Below the pieces are notes generated by a model, which saw nothing but the letters and a program-made list of their open reading frames with translations, did no database searches and was not told where the DNA came from. 64,000 nucleotides of DNA from Candidatus Saccharimonadota bacterium (GTDB lineage: Bacteria; Patescibacteriota; Saccharimonadia; Saccharimonadales; Saccharimonadaceae): contig JAUCSD010000001.1 in the NCBI GenBank assembly GCA_030445245.1, positions 936,671 to 1,000,670 on the forward strand, written 5' to 3'. Of the stretch, positions 37,499 through 46,425 are shown in pieces (position 1 is the first letter of the stretch; each line of letters opens with the position of its first letter). The position numbers and the translations under genes are program-made.

Positions 37499-38050
37499 TT
37501 GGCTACATCAACCTGGCAGACAAAATCATCAAAAATTGTCTATGAAAATCCTTGGATATTTGTACGTGAAGATAAAACCATCACACCCGATGGAAAGGAT
37601 GGTCTGTACGGCGTAGTTGAATCGAAAAACGAAAGTGTATTCGTCATTCCAATTGATGACAAGAATAATACCTACATCGTCCAACAAGAGCACTACACGA
37701 CCAGAGAACTTACATGGCAATGCGTGGCTGGAAGAACAGATGGCGAACCTATTGAAATAGCTGCAAAACGCGAACTACTTGAAGAAGCGGGACTCCGCGC
37801 CTCATCCATAATGATACTCAGTCGCGCCAGAACCGCAGCCGGTATTAGTACGTTCAGAAGCAACATCTGTCTTGCGCGCGAGCTAGAAACCGACATGTCA
37901 GTTTTCGATAAGAATGAGATTACCAAAATTAAAAAGGTCTCTCTTGATGTCGTGCGCGACATGATTCTTGCGGGTGAAATTACTGCCACGGAAAGTATTG
38001 CCTCCTTTTTACTTGCAATAGCTTACCTTGAAAAAGAAAAGAAGCTATAA
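37499..38050 (+). CDS. NUDIX hydrolase, ADP-ribose/sugar-nucleotide pyrophosphatase type
   Basis: 183 aa from a TTG at 37499, preferred because AAAGGCG precedes it by nine bases; an in-frame TTG at 37475 would overlap rfbB by 20 bases. The NUDIX box is GRTDGEPIEIAAKRELLEEA, followed by GLRA, and the N-terminus (KIVYENPWIFVREDKTITPDG) is that of the ADP-ribose pyrophosphatase group. It may control sugar-nucleotide pools inside the rhamnose operon (inference). Confidence 0.82.
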   Translation: MATSTWQTKSSKIVYENPWIFVREDKTITPDGKDGLYGVVESKNESVFVIPIDDKNNTYIVQQEHYTTRELTWQCVAGRTDGEPIEIAAKRELLEEAGLRASSIMILSRARTAAGISTFRSNICLARELETDMSVFDKNEITKIKKVSLDVVRDMILAGEITATESIASFLLAIAYLEKEKKL

Positions 38051-38051
38051 T
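38046..38051 (+). promoter_or_regulatory. -10 hexamer 7 nt before a start codon (leaderless)
   Basis: TATAAT, seven bases before the rfbCD ATG at 38059. Confidence 0.55.
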
Positions 38052-38058
38052 ATATAGC

Positions 38059-39468
38059 ATGTCAGACACGTCTTTAGAATTTAGCAAGCAACTCAAAAAA
38101 CACGAAACATCCATACCTGGCCTAATCATCTTCGATTTATCAGTTTTTGGCGATAGCCGCGGTTGGTTCAAAGAGAATTGGCAGCGTGAGAAAATGCTTG
38201 CCATTGGACTTCCTGATTTTGGCCCTGTCCAGAATAACTTTTCATTCAATGGCAAGCGCGGCACCATGCGCGGCATTCACGCCGAGCCATGGGATAAATT
38301 TATTTCTGTTGGCTACGGAAGCTTTTTTGGAGCGTGGGTAGATATACGCGAAGGAAGTGAGACCTACGGTCAAACGTTTACTGCTGAAATTGATGCGACA
38401 AAAGCAATCTACGTTCCTGCTGGTGTCGCCAACTCATATTTAACGCTTGAGGATAATACGGTTTATTCATATCTCGTTAATGATCACTGGTATCCAAACG
38501 CAAGTTATACGTTCCTAAGTGCAACTGATCCTGCATTAGCTATTGACTGGCCAATTCCCGTTGACGAATGGGAGATGTCTGAAAAAGATAAAAATCATCC
38601 GCTCCTGATAGATGTTACTCCTGTAAAATCAAAGAAAACATTGATTATCGGCGCAAGAGGACAACTGGGTCGTGCACTCGCTATTGAATTTCCAGATGCC
38701 GAACGGGTAGATCGAGATACTTTCGATATAAGTAACCCTACGATCATTTCCGAACGTCGTTGGCGTGATTATGACACAATTCTCAATGCCGCTGGCTACA
38801 CAGCAGTCGACTTAGCCGAGACCTCAGAAGGTCGACGAGATGCATGGCTAAGTAACGCTACAGCCTTAACTAATTTAGTTAAAATCGCAAACGAAAACAA
38901 TATTACCCTTGTTCATGTTTCGAGTGACTATGTATTTGATGGTACGGAAGCAATTCATACCGAAGATGAACAGCTGAGTCCACTTGGTGTTTACGCACAA
39001 AGTAAAGCTGCCGGCGACCTTATCGTTAGCACCTCACCTCATCACTACGTCCTCCGTACAAGTTGGGTTATCGGTGAAGGCAACAACTTCGTCCGTACGA
39101 TGGTATCTCTTGCAGAACGTGGCATCAAGCCAAATGTCGTTAATGATCAGATTGGGCGACTCACCTTTACCGAAGATCTTGCCAAAGGTATCAAGCATCT
39201 CATTAAAACACAGGCAGCCTACGGCACATACAACCTCTCAAATGACGGCGAACCAGTGAGTTGGGCTGACATTGCCAAAGAAGTATACGCACAGGTAGGT
39301 AAATCGGCTGATGACATTACTCCCGTTACAACGAGACAGTATTACGAAGGCAAAGATAACATCGCTCCTCGTCCACTCCAAAGCACTCTCGACCTTACTA
39401 AGATAACAAAGGTGGGATTCACCCCTCGTGATTGGAGAGTATCTCTTCATGATTACCTTAATAAGTAA
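38059..39468 (+). CDS. rfbCD: Bifunctional dTDP-4-keto-rhamnose epimerase-reductase (RfbC-RfbD fusion)
   Basis: 469 aa. Residues 15-185 are the cupin epimerase RmlC: DSRGWFKENW, GTMRGIHAEPWDKFI (catalytic His75), YVPAGVANSYLTL (the second His of the usual AHGF is Asn here) and VNDHWYP. Residues 192-469 are the reductase RmlD: LIIGARGQLGRAL, NAAGYTAVDLAE, SSDYVFDGT, YAQSKAAGD (Tyr-x3-Lys) and VNDQIGRLTFTEDLA. Together they turn dTDP-4-keto-6-deoxyglucose into dTDP-L-rhamnose in two steps. Fused forms of this kind are known in some bacteria. A TATAAT is placed seven bases before the ATG, so it may have its own leaderless start. TAATG overlaps the next gene. Confidence 0.93.
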   Translation: MSDTSLEFSKQLKKHETSIPGLIIFDLSVFGDSRGWFKENWQREKMLAIGLPDFGPVQNNFSFNGKRGTMRGIHAEPWDKFISVGYGSFFGAWVDIREGSETYGQTFTAEIDATKAIYVPAGVANSYLTLEDNTVYSYLVNDHWYPNASYTFLSATDPALAIDWPIPVDEWEMSEKDKNHPLLIDVTPVKSKKTLIIGARGQLGRALAIEFPDAERVDRDTFDISNPTIISERRWRDYDTILNAAGYTAVDLAETSEGRRDAWLSNATALTNLVKIANENNITLVHVSSDYVFDGTEAIHTEDEQLSPLGVYAQSKAAGDLIVSTSPHHYVLRTSWVIGEGNNFVRTMVSLAERGIKPNVVNDQIGRLTFTEDLAKGIKHLIKTQAAYGTYNLSNDGEPVSWADIAKEVYAQVGKSADDITPVTTRQYYEGKDNIAPRPLQSTLDLTKITKVGFTPRDWRVSLHDYLNK

Positions 39469-40742
39469 TGACTCATCCTGAGCTCCTCGTCCCACATACC
39501 TATGACTCGAATCTGAAGAAGCTTACAATTCGTGGTGCCACCGAATTTCCGAGAGTGCTATTTAGCATAGCCGATGATATTGAAATTCTCGATATGTCGT
39601 TCGGACATATGACCACATTACCCGATGATTTCAATCGATTATCTAATCTTAAGATAGTCTTCTTTTCATACAATGACTTTCAAGAAGTGCCCGAAGTCTT
39701 GGGTACTTGCTCAAACCTTGTCATGATTGGGTTTAAATCATGCAAAATTACTCGGCTCAGTGGTAAATCGTTGCCACTAAGTTTACGTGCGCTTATCCTT
39801 ACCGACAACCTACTCTCTTCACTACCATCATCCATCGGCAAGTTAAAACATTTACAGAAACTTACCGTCACTGGCAACAGACTCACCGACCTACCCCGAG
39901 ATATTCTTGCCTGTACCAACCTTGAATTTATTCGTATTGCCGCTAATCAATTTTCTGTGTTACCCGAATGGCTATTAGATCTGCCGCGTCTTGCTTGGTA
40001 TTCTGATGCGGGAAATCCCGGGAGCAAACCCGCGCCTCGCACGGATAATGCTCACACTATACCCTGGCACGATATTACTCTCGGTGAAGAGATCGGTAGA
40101 AGTCCAAAGAATATCGTTTACAAGGCTGTACTCACGGCGACAAATCATCCCTGTGCAATTAAACTATATGGCGAGAGTGTTACGGCCGATGGCTACACTG
40201 ATGACGAAATAGGAGCAAGTCTGGCGATAGGAACCCATGAAAATATCATACCTGTCCTGGGTAAACTGAGTGGCGCACCAGACGAAAAGCAAGGATTAGT
40301 AATGGATCTTATCCCGGAGGATTTTACATCGCTAGGTCTGCCACCTGACTTCAATAGTCTTATTCGTGACACATACCCACCCGATCAGATATTCTCAATT
40401 TCTTTTGTAGCCACGATTGTCAGAGGAATCGCTTCAAGCATACAACACCTCCACGATCGTAGCATCACGCATGGTGATATTTACGCTCACAACATCCTTG
40501 TTAACAGTGTCGGGCACCCTTACCTGGGCGACTTTGGTGCGGCAACACTCTACTCACAAGCAGCTAACCATAGGCGTGAAAATGTAGAAAGACGTGCCTT
40601 TGTTCATCTCGTTGGAGAACTCGTCGCTCAGTGTGAAGTAGCCAGAACATCTCAAGATATAAAGACCCATGAAATACTTGTATCATTTACCGACAAAAGG
40701 ACAACGCTCTCACTTACAGACTTCTATCACGCCTTACGCTAA
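39468..40742 (+). CDS. Leucine-rich-repeat protein kinase fusion
   Basis: 424 aa. Residues 10-175 hold about seven LRR units of 22-23 residues (LPDDFNRLSNLKIVFFSYND, LPSSIGKLKHLQKLTVTGNR, LPRDILACTNLEFIRIAANQ). Residues 200-424 are a Ser/Thr-kinase-like domain: CAIKLY (Lys232), ITHGDIYAHNIL with HGD in place of HRD (Asp337, Asn342), and LGDFGAA (Asp355). The Gly-rich loop is degraded (IGRSPKNIVYKA). Key catalytic residues remain, so it may be active. Cytoplasmic, no membrane span. It starts inside the rfbCD stop (TAATG) and precedes rfbA, so it is co-expressed with rhamnose synthesis; control of glycan production is the obvious guess. Confidence 0.85.
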   Translation: MTHPELLVPHTYDSNLKKLTIRGATEFPRVLFSIADDIEILDMSFGHMTTLPDDFNRLSNLKIVFFSYNDFQEVPEVLGTCSNLVMIGFKSCKITRLSGKSLPLSLRALILTDNLLSSLPSSIGKLKHLQKLTVTGNRLTDLPRDILACTNLEFIRIAANQFSVLPEWLLDLPRLAWYSDAGNPGSKPAPRTDNAHTIPWHDITLGEEIGRSPKNIVYKAVLTATNHPCAIKLYGESVTADGYTDDEIGASLAIGTHENIIPVLGKLSGAPDEKQGLVMDLIPEDFTSLGLPPDFNSLIRDTYPPDQIFSISFVATIVRGIASSIQHLHDRSITHGDIYAHNILVNSVGHPYLGDFGAATLYSQAANHRRENVERRAFVHLVGELVAQCEVARTSQDIKTHEILVSFTDKRTTLSLTDFYHALR

Positions 40743-40841
40743 ATCAAACTTACTATTGATGCGTATTGCCAAGTCCGCCAATTGAGTATCTGGGTCTTAC
40801 AAAGTAGCATGAATCTTGATAAAATAAGGACGACAGGATTT

Positions 40842-40859
40842 GCACTACATACATAGTGC
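40842..40859 (+). other. Short hairpin before rfbA
   Basis: GCACTA and TAGTGC (6 bp) around a 6-base loop, about 50 bases before the rfbA start. Could be a weak attenuator or chance. Confidence 0.3.
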
Positions 40860-40909
40860 GGGCTCTATACAATTATTTAGATCATAATCTTTTTGCGAGG
40901 AGATTCTAC

Positions 40910-41770
40910 ATGAAAGGTATCATATTAGCAGGTGGCGCCGGCTCACGTTTATGGCCCATCACTAAAGGAATAAGTAAGCAACTTATGCCAATTTACGACA
41001 AGCCAATGGTATACTACCCACTGACTACCCTAATGCTTGCTGGCATCCGTGATATCTTAGTTATCACCACACCAGAAGAACAACCACAATTCCAACGACT
41101 TCTTGGTAACGGCTCACAATGGGGCATTCATCTTGAGTACGCCATCCAGCCAACTCCTGATGGGCTAGCACAGGCTTTTATTATCGGTGAGGAGTTTATT
41201 GGAGACGAAAAAGTAGCCTTGGTTCTTGGTGATAATATCTTCCACGGCTCTGACCTTGGTAAGTCACTAAAGGGATGTACCGATCCAGACGGTGGAATAG
41301 TGTTTGCCTATCGCGTATCTGATCCTGAGCGATACGGTGTTGTTGATTTCGATGACAACAATGTTGCTATTTCTATTGAAGAAAAGCCGGTTGAACCGAA
41401 ATCAGATTTTGCCGTTGTTGGTCTCTATTTTTACGACAATGACGTCGTCGAGATTGCCAAAAATGTAAAACCAAGTGAACGAGGAGAACTCGAAATTACC
41501 GCCATTAACGAAGAATACCTCCGTCGTGGCAAGCTCAATGTAAAGACTTTAGATCGAGGCGACGCCTGGCTCGACACTGGCACTATTGATTCTATGACGG
41601 ATGCGGCTGACTACATTCGCGTTATCCAGCGTCGTACCGGACTTATTGTCGGAAGCCCAGAAGAAGTTGCCTACAAAGAAGGCTTCATTGACGGTCAGGA
41701 GCTTATTGAACTAGCCGATCCACTACGAAAAAGTGGGTACGGGGAATATTTACTTAGTCTTCAGAAATAA
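40910..41770 (+). CDS. rfbA: Glucose-1-phosphate thymidylyltransferase
   Basis: 286 aa from ATG 40910, set by GCGAGGAG eight bases before it. [20 protein letters not shown] carries the nucleotide-binding G-G-x-G-x-R-L, then [46 protein letters not shown] and GDAWLDTGT, all typical of RmlA. It makes dTDP-glucose, the first step of the rhamnose pathway. A strong terminator follows. Confidence 0.96.
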   Translation: MKGIILAGGAGSRLWPITKGISKQLMPIYDKPMVYYPLTTLMLAGIRDILVITTPEEQPQFQRLLGNGSQWGIHLEYAIQPTPDGLAQAFIIGEEFIGDEKVALVLGDNIFHGSDLGKSLKGCTDPDGGIVFAYRVSDPERYGVVDFDDNNVAISIEEKPVEPKSDFAVVGLYFYDNDVVEIAKNVKPSERGELEITAINEEYLRRGKLNVKTLDRGDAWLDTGTIDSMTDAADYIRVIQRRTGLIVGSPEEVAYKEGFIDGQELIELADPLRKSGYGEYLLSLQK

Positions 41771-41794
41771 TACGACCCTCCTTGCATCCTATTC

Positions 41795-41831
41795 AAATTA
41801 AAGAGTGGTCACTACGACCGCTCTTTAATTT
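41795..41831. terminator. Strong bidirectional terminator
   Basis: AAATTAAAGAG/CTCTTTAATTT (11 bp) plus GGTC/GACC around the loop ACTAC, 16 pairs in all with one G-T. It ends rfbA on the plus strand and the membrane protein gene on the minus strand, whose stop lies inside the stem. Confidence 0.85.
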
Positions 41832-43504
41832 GGCACCATTATCCAGTATGTGCGACTGTAGACAACGACTTGTTTAATCTTGTAATGACTTTTAATGTAG
41901 GCATTAATTTTTCCAAGTGGCTTATCGAGAGATGTTGCTTGGACTGGATCATAGAGAATGACTTCTGGTCGTGTACGCTTAAGATCATCGATCGCTTGCT
42001 CCTGTTCTTTCTCCGTAGTCTCAAGTTCAAATGTCATAAAGCGCGTAGCATGCTTTGGCGCTAAATTGTAATAATAAGGCTGGATAGGATACGAGAATAT
42101 AGTCGTTGGATGAAGTGGCTTAACTGCATCATTAATCATATTTACTTCGGTGTACACTGCCGGGGTAACGTTCAGTCCACCTATTTCAAGATCCGTTAAT
42201 CCACGTGTCGACATAGTATCGAGCGTACTCGAAAAAGAGGGGTAGAGAATATAGATTAGAATAGAGAAGAAAGAAGTAATGACGGTCAGCACAATGGCGT
42301 TAGCGTCTTTCATTACCGTAACCTCCTGCATAGACGACCTCTTGGAATAAAGGGCCAAATATATAATAAAGGCACTTACGATCAGAATGATGCCGCTACT
42401 ACTCATGGCCGCCCAGAAAGAAATACTCAGAGCAGCCCCATAAAGTGCGAACCGCTTGAAACCCTGTTTTGTAAATTGAGCATTTTTAACATGGATAATC
42501 GCATAAAGCGTCAAGAAAATGAGTTCAGGTAGAACAAATAATAGATGTCCCGCGTCTGACCTTCCAAGTAGGGTTACGAGTCTCATAATACCGAATACGA
42601 GTAGGGCGCCTTCTACTATTCCTATTTTCCTGCTGCTATAGAAGATATAGAAAATAATGAGATACAAGACAAACACTATATAGAACATGGCATTCACATA
42701 GCTAATCGGCGGATAAACTAAGTCCATCGCTTGCGGCTGCAGGATAAATGCATAATAAAACGTATAGTACAGGAAGGTTGGAACATCTGACTGAGTAATG
42801 ACGTACAAAAGAAGTGGTAGGACGCCGAGTAGAGTACCTAACATAAGTACACCAATTCGGCGCAGCGCTAACTTAATAGTGTTCTTCTTTATCTGGAAGA
42901 GCTCCATAAGTCCAATCGCAACAATAGCCATGAGAGCCGCTTCTTGACCGAAAGTAAAGGCAAGACCAATAAATACGCCTGAGCAGACTAACCATATCGA
43001 TCGATGTTGCGCCACCCCTCTATATGATTGTATGTAAAGTACCACTGCGACAAGTGCTAATACAGTTCGAAGTTGTGCGTATGGTGGCAATGCTATCACT
43101 ATTAGAAGAGACAGGACGCCGAGGAGTACATATTTAAATCGAAGGAAGATAGCGAGCGCTGTGGCGAAGAAGAAAATATAGAGGACACGCGCTTCAAACC
43201 CGAGAGCGAATCGAACACTTGCCTGCTGATCTCCGAATATACGTATAAAAAATGACTGGAGAAAATAAGATCCAGGTGTTCTAAAGTGTATGAAATCTTT
43301 ATATATGACTTCACCATTTGCGAGGTTATGGGCAAAGCTAAAGAATGTAGAGCCGTCACCAAAATCAATCCCCTGTCTAAAGCTAAGATACGTCATGACG
43401 AGCCCCACGAAAGAACTGCCTAACACAATAAAGAGCCAAATAAGCACATCTCGACGACGTGCACCGGGGAAGTTTTGGCGAAAGATACTTTTTAACTTCT
43501 GCAT
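41825..43504 (-). CDS. Multi-span membrane protein, glycosyltransferase-like (GT39/ArnT type)
   Basis: 559 aa with about 12 spans. The first extracytoplasmic loop has DFGDGSTFFSFAHNLANG and KDFIHFRTPGSYFLQ, the position of the catalytic acidic residue in GT-C enzymes such as ArnT and Pmt. The C-terminal 120 residues are a soluble outer domain. It would transfer a sugar from a polyprenyl-phosphate donor outside the membrane. GAGGTAATAAC precedes the ATG. The neighbouring polyprenyl-phosphate-type GT2 (43576) could supply the donor. Confidence 0.7.
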   Translation of the reverse strand: MQKLKSIFRQNFPGARRRDVLIWLFIVLGSSFVGLVMTYLSFRQGIDFGDGSTFFSFAHNLANGEVIYKDFIHFRTPGSYFLQSFFIRIFGDQQASVRFALGFEARVLYIFFFATALAIFLRFKYVLLGVLSLLIVIALPPYAQLRTVLALVAVVLYIQSYRGVAQHRSIWLVCSGVFIGLAFTFGQEAALMAIVAIGLMELFQIKKNTIKLALRRIGVLMLGTLLGVLPLLLYVITQSDVPTFLYYTFYYAFILQPQAMDLVYPPISYVNAMFYIVFVLYLIIFYIFYSSRKIGIVEGALLVFGIMRLVTLLGRSDAGHLLFVLPELIFLTLYAIIHVKNAQFTKQGFKRFALYGAALSISFWAAMSSSGIILIVSAFIIYLALYSKRSSMQEVTVMKDANAIVLTVITSFFSILIYILYPSFSSTLDTMSTRGLTDLEIGGLNVTPAVYTEVNMINDAVKPLHPTTIFSYPIQPYYYNLAPKHATRFMTFELETTEKEQEQAIDDLKRTRPEVILYDPVQATSLDKPLGKINAYIKSHYKIKQVVVYSRTYWIMVPN

Positions 43505-43562
43505 TCGTTATTACCTCTATTCCTTATCAGTATACAATATAGTCGAGAAACCAAAAGTCTGA

Positions 43563-43568
43563 TAAAAT
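43563..43568 (+). promoter_or_regulatory. -10 hexamer 7 nt before a start codon (leaderless)
   Basis: TAAAAT, seven bases before the ATG at 43576. Confidence 0.45.
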
Positions 43569-43575
43569 AAAGTAA

Positions 43576-44286
43576 ATGAGCAAAAAGAGGATCAAGGTTT
43601 GCATTGTCATACCTTCTTATAATGAAGAGGCTGTTATAGGGGATGTCATCGACGGTGTAATGAACATCTTCAAGAAATCTGCCTACGATTTTGATATTGT
43701 CTGTATTGATGATGGTAGTCGTGACAAAACCGCATCCATAGCTCAAAAACACGGCGCTATTGTTATACGACATATTCTTAATATCGGCGCTGGTGGAGCT
43801 ACGGCAACAGGACTTAGCTATGCACAGCAGAGCGGTTACGATGTCGCCGCGACAATGGATGCAGATGGACAGCACGCACCTGAGGATGTTCTCAAAGGTG
43901 TTAAAATCCTAATAAAGGACGACGCTGACTTAATTATCGGTAGCAGACTTATTACCACTGAAGGTATGTCACGAGTTAAGATAATAGGTAATAAAGGCCT
44001 GAGCTTTGTAACGTACATACTTTTTGGAATCAACTCGACAGACTCTCAGTCTGGTCTGCGGATATTCTCACGAAAAGCACTTGTGAGTCTACGATGGAAA
44101 ACGAGTGGCTATGAGTTTTGTTCAGAGATGCTCTGGCGTGCGAAACAACAAAAGATGAAAATCAGTGAGTACTCTATCCAGGCAATTTATACAGAATATT
44201 CAAAAGCAAAGGGTCAAAACAACTGGAATGGTATAAATATCGTTAAATCGCTCCTCCGAAGAAGAGTTGAGGAAATGTTCGAATGA
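43576..44286 (+). CDS. Glycosyltransferase family 2, polyprenyl-phosphate type
   Basis: 236 aa, no membrane span. GT-A motifs: VIPSYNEEAVIGDVIDGVMN, CIDDGSRDKTA, ATMDADGQHAPED (DxD) and GSRLITTEGMSRVKI. This is the DPM1-like branch without C-terminal spans, which makes polyprenyl-phosphate-sugar at the inner face of the membrane. A DUF2304-like partner follows with a four-base overlap, a common pair. Probably leaderless. Confidence 0.88.
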   Translation: MSKKRIKVCIVIPSYNEEAVIGDVIDGVMNIFKKSAYDFDIVCIDDGSRDKTASIAQKHGAIVIRHILNIGAGGATATGLSYAQQSGYDVAATMDADGQHAPEDVLKGVKILIKDDADLIIGSRLITTEGMSRVKIIGNKGLSFVTYILFGINSTDSQSGLRIFSRKALVSLRWKTSGYEFCSEMLWRAKQQKMKISEYSIQAIYTEYSKAKGQNNWNGINIVKSLLRRRVEEMFE

Positions 44287-44633
44287 GATATATCATCCTA
44301 GTACTGCTCAATTTGCCAGTTATCCTATTGGCACTCGTAAACATTGTCATCCAATATAAAATGAAGAAAATGAGCGCGCGTCGCTTCCAGCATCAAATTA
44401 TTCTATGGATCGTCACCCTCATCGTTCTCGTAAGCTCTTTTCCAATCTATAATTATGCTATCGGCAATAGTCTCTTCGACTCTAGTGAATTAAGTTTATT
44501 CGATATCGCACAAACAACGGTAATTATATACATGGTATATAGTTTCAATAACCAACGGAGGCGAATCGAACAAAACGAAAAAATGATTCGCGATCTTCAT
44601 CAGGAAATTTCGATCAGATTAGCGGGTAAGTAA
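44283..44633 (+). CDS. DUF2304-like small membrane protein
   Basis: 116 aa, three hydrophobic segments (about 4-22, 38-54 and 70-87), then a charged helix (NNQRRRIEQNEKMIRDLHQE). Proteins of this layout are regularly encoded directly after polyprenyl-phosphate GT2 enzymes, as here, and are thought to anchor or assist them. Overlaps both neighbours by one to four bases. Confidence 0.7.
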   Translation: MRYIILVLLNLPVILLALVNIVIQYKMKKMSARRFQHQIILWIVTLIVLVSSFPIYNYAIGNSLFDSSELSLFDIAQTTVIIYMVYSFNNQRRRIEQNEKMIRDLHQEISIRLAGK

Positions 44634-45439
44634 TGGCGAAAGTAGATATACTCCTCACCTATTGGGGCGACCTCGACCTATTGAAAGAGGCTGTGAATTC
44701 AGTTATCGCTCAAACTGAAGATGATTGGCGTCTCTTAATTTTCGATGATTGCTACCCCTCCAAAGAGCCTGCTATATATTTCTCAACATTGACTGACGAT
44801 CGAATCGTCTACTACCGACATAAAAAGAACATTGGTATAACAAAGAATTTTAACTTCGCGCTTAAGGCTACTAAGGCAGACTACTGCGTATTACTCGGGT
44901 GTGACGACGTATTACTTCCGACCTATTTAGAAACGGCCCTGGCACACGTGGGTGATGCAGATATGTACCAACCGTCAGTTGATGTAATTGACGGACAGAG
45001 TAAGGTTTATCTTCCGCTTGGCGATAGGATCAAACGACTACTCCAACCGCGTAAAAATGGTATCTATTCTGGTGAAAAACTTGCAGCTTCTTTATGTACA
45101 GGTAACTGGCTTTATTTTCCTTCAATTATGTGGAAAACAAAAACAATTAAAAAATACGGCTTCGATACGAAATACAAAATTACTGAAGATGTCATACTCG
45201 AATTAGATATCATTAAAAATGGTGGCGTATTATTCTTTGATACATCTACCACATTTCACTATCGTCGTTTCGCGAACTCATTATCAAGTAAGGAGAAATC
45301 AAAAGATGGCATTCGTTTTAAAGAAGAAACGGACACCTATACTCACTTTACCGAAGCATTCAAAGATATGGGGTGGAAGCGAGCGTCACGAGCCGCAAAG
45401 TGGCATATAACCTCACGACTGCATCGAATGATTTCTTAG
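44633..45439 (+). CDS. Glycosyltransferase family 2
   Basis: 268 aa. DILLTYWGDLDLLKEAVNSV and LIFDDCYPS form the nucleotide-binding side, and CVLLGCDDVLLPTYLE holds the DxD equivalent. KNIGITKNFNFALK lies between. Substrate is unknown. ATG overlaps the upstream stop, making a three-gene run with the preceding two. Confidence 0.85.
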   Translation: MAKVDILLTYWGDLDLLKEAVNSVIAQTEDDWRLLIFDDCYPSKEPAIYFSTLTDDRIVYYRHKKNIGITKNFNFALKATKADYCVLLGCDDVLLPTYLETALAHVGDADMYQPSVDVIDGQSKVYLPLGDRIKRLLQPRKNGIYSGEKLAASLCTGNWLYFPSIMWKTKTIKKYGFDTKYKITEDVILELDIIKNGGVLFFDTSTTFHYRRFANSLSSKEKSKDGIRFKEETDTYTHFTEAFKDMGWKRASRAAKWHITSRLHRMIS

Positions 45440-45441
45440 AT

Positions 45442-46425
45442 TTACGATCCGTATTTACGTCTAACGGCAAATATGTACAGTCTCATGAAGAGTGAGTTCG
45501 GTAATACATCATATAAGAACCAATTTACGCCTCGCGCAGCCACAGGACGTGGAGCACTCCTCCATGGTGTCTTATTGATATATTTATCCCACAGAAAGCG
45601 TTGAGGATGATCATTGCCCTCTTCCCATGGCTTTCCCTTTATGCCAAACAGCGAATGTATTATTTTAGGAGAATAATAATTCTCCATCAGTGACTCGTAA
45701 CTATAAAAATAGTTGGGCTTTAAATCGTTTGTTTTAAGCAGCATTTTAAGATCATAAGCATAGTAGGCACTTGAGAAATTATAGGTTGAATCTAATGTCT
45801 TAATCTTACCCTTAAAAACTACATTGCAGAGATCTTGATCCGCAATCACATAATCGCTCTTCTTCTTTAGATGCTGTTTGAGTTTTTGTGTTGCGTCCTC
45901 AGCTATCCATTTTTTATGGTTAATAAGCATAATACCACAGTTATAATAACCATCGGTTTTACGCAATCCAATCGTCTGCTTATGCTCATTAAGCAAACAG
46001 TCATAGCTCATTGCCATGATATTATTTTCAAAATCTAATTCTATAAGTTCATCGAGTGGACCATTGATAATAGTGTGACCGTTAATAAACAACACTCTAT
46101 CGGTATTTAGTTTTAAGTCTCCGAACGCAAGTAGCTTGAGCCAGGTAATGTAAACACCATGCCATGGCTTAACTTTTAACTCTCCGAGGGTCTTATGATA
46201 TTTTTTGGCATCAATAAATTTTATATGACCGTTCTTGTAGTTACCCACAAGACTACGAAGTTTATCACGACTCTCTTTACTTATTTCGTAATCACAATAA
46301 AAGATATTCACTTCATCGAGGTGACCATTATTCTCAAGAAGAGACGCAATTGATGCCGCACTTACCATCGCATAGTTATCGTTACTCTGATAAAGTGTGT
46401 TGAGGATTTTTTTCTGTTTTACCAC
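45442..46425 (-). CDS. Glycosyltransferase family 8 with altered DxD
   Basis: 327 aa, GTG start directly after the rfbD stop with GGAGAGAT in front. GT8 landmarks are present: NYAMVSAASIASLLENNG, the NCGIMLINHKKW motif, ADQDLCNVVF, and IIHSLFGIKGKPWEE (H-x(n)-G-x-K-P-W). The metal-binding DxD, which should follow RVLFI, reads NGH (LFINGHTIING), so a normal Mn-dependent reaction is doubtful. It may be metal-independent, have a changed donor site or be inactive. Cytoplasmic. Translationally close to rfbD. Confidence 0.82.
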   Translation of the reverse strand: MVKQKKILNTLYQSNDNYAMVSAASIASLLENNGHLDEVNIFYCDYEISKESRDKLRSLVGNYKNGHIKFIDAKKYHKTLGELKVKPWHGVYITWLKLLAFGDLKLNTDRVLFINGHTIINGPLDELIELDFENNIMAMSYDCLLNEHKQTIGLRKTDGYYNCGIMLINHKKWIAEDATQKLKQHLKKKSDYVIADQDLCNVVFKGKIKTLDSTYNFSSAYYAYDLKMLLKTNDLKPNYFYSYESLMENYYSPKIIHSLFGIKGKPWEEGNDHPQRFLWDKYINKTPWRSAPRPVAARGVNWFLYDVLPNSLFMRLYIFAVRRKYGS

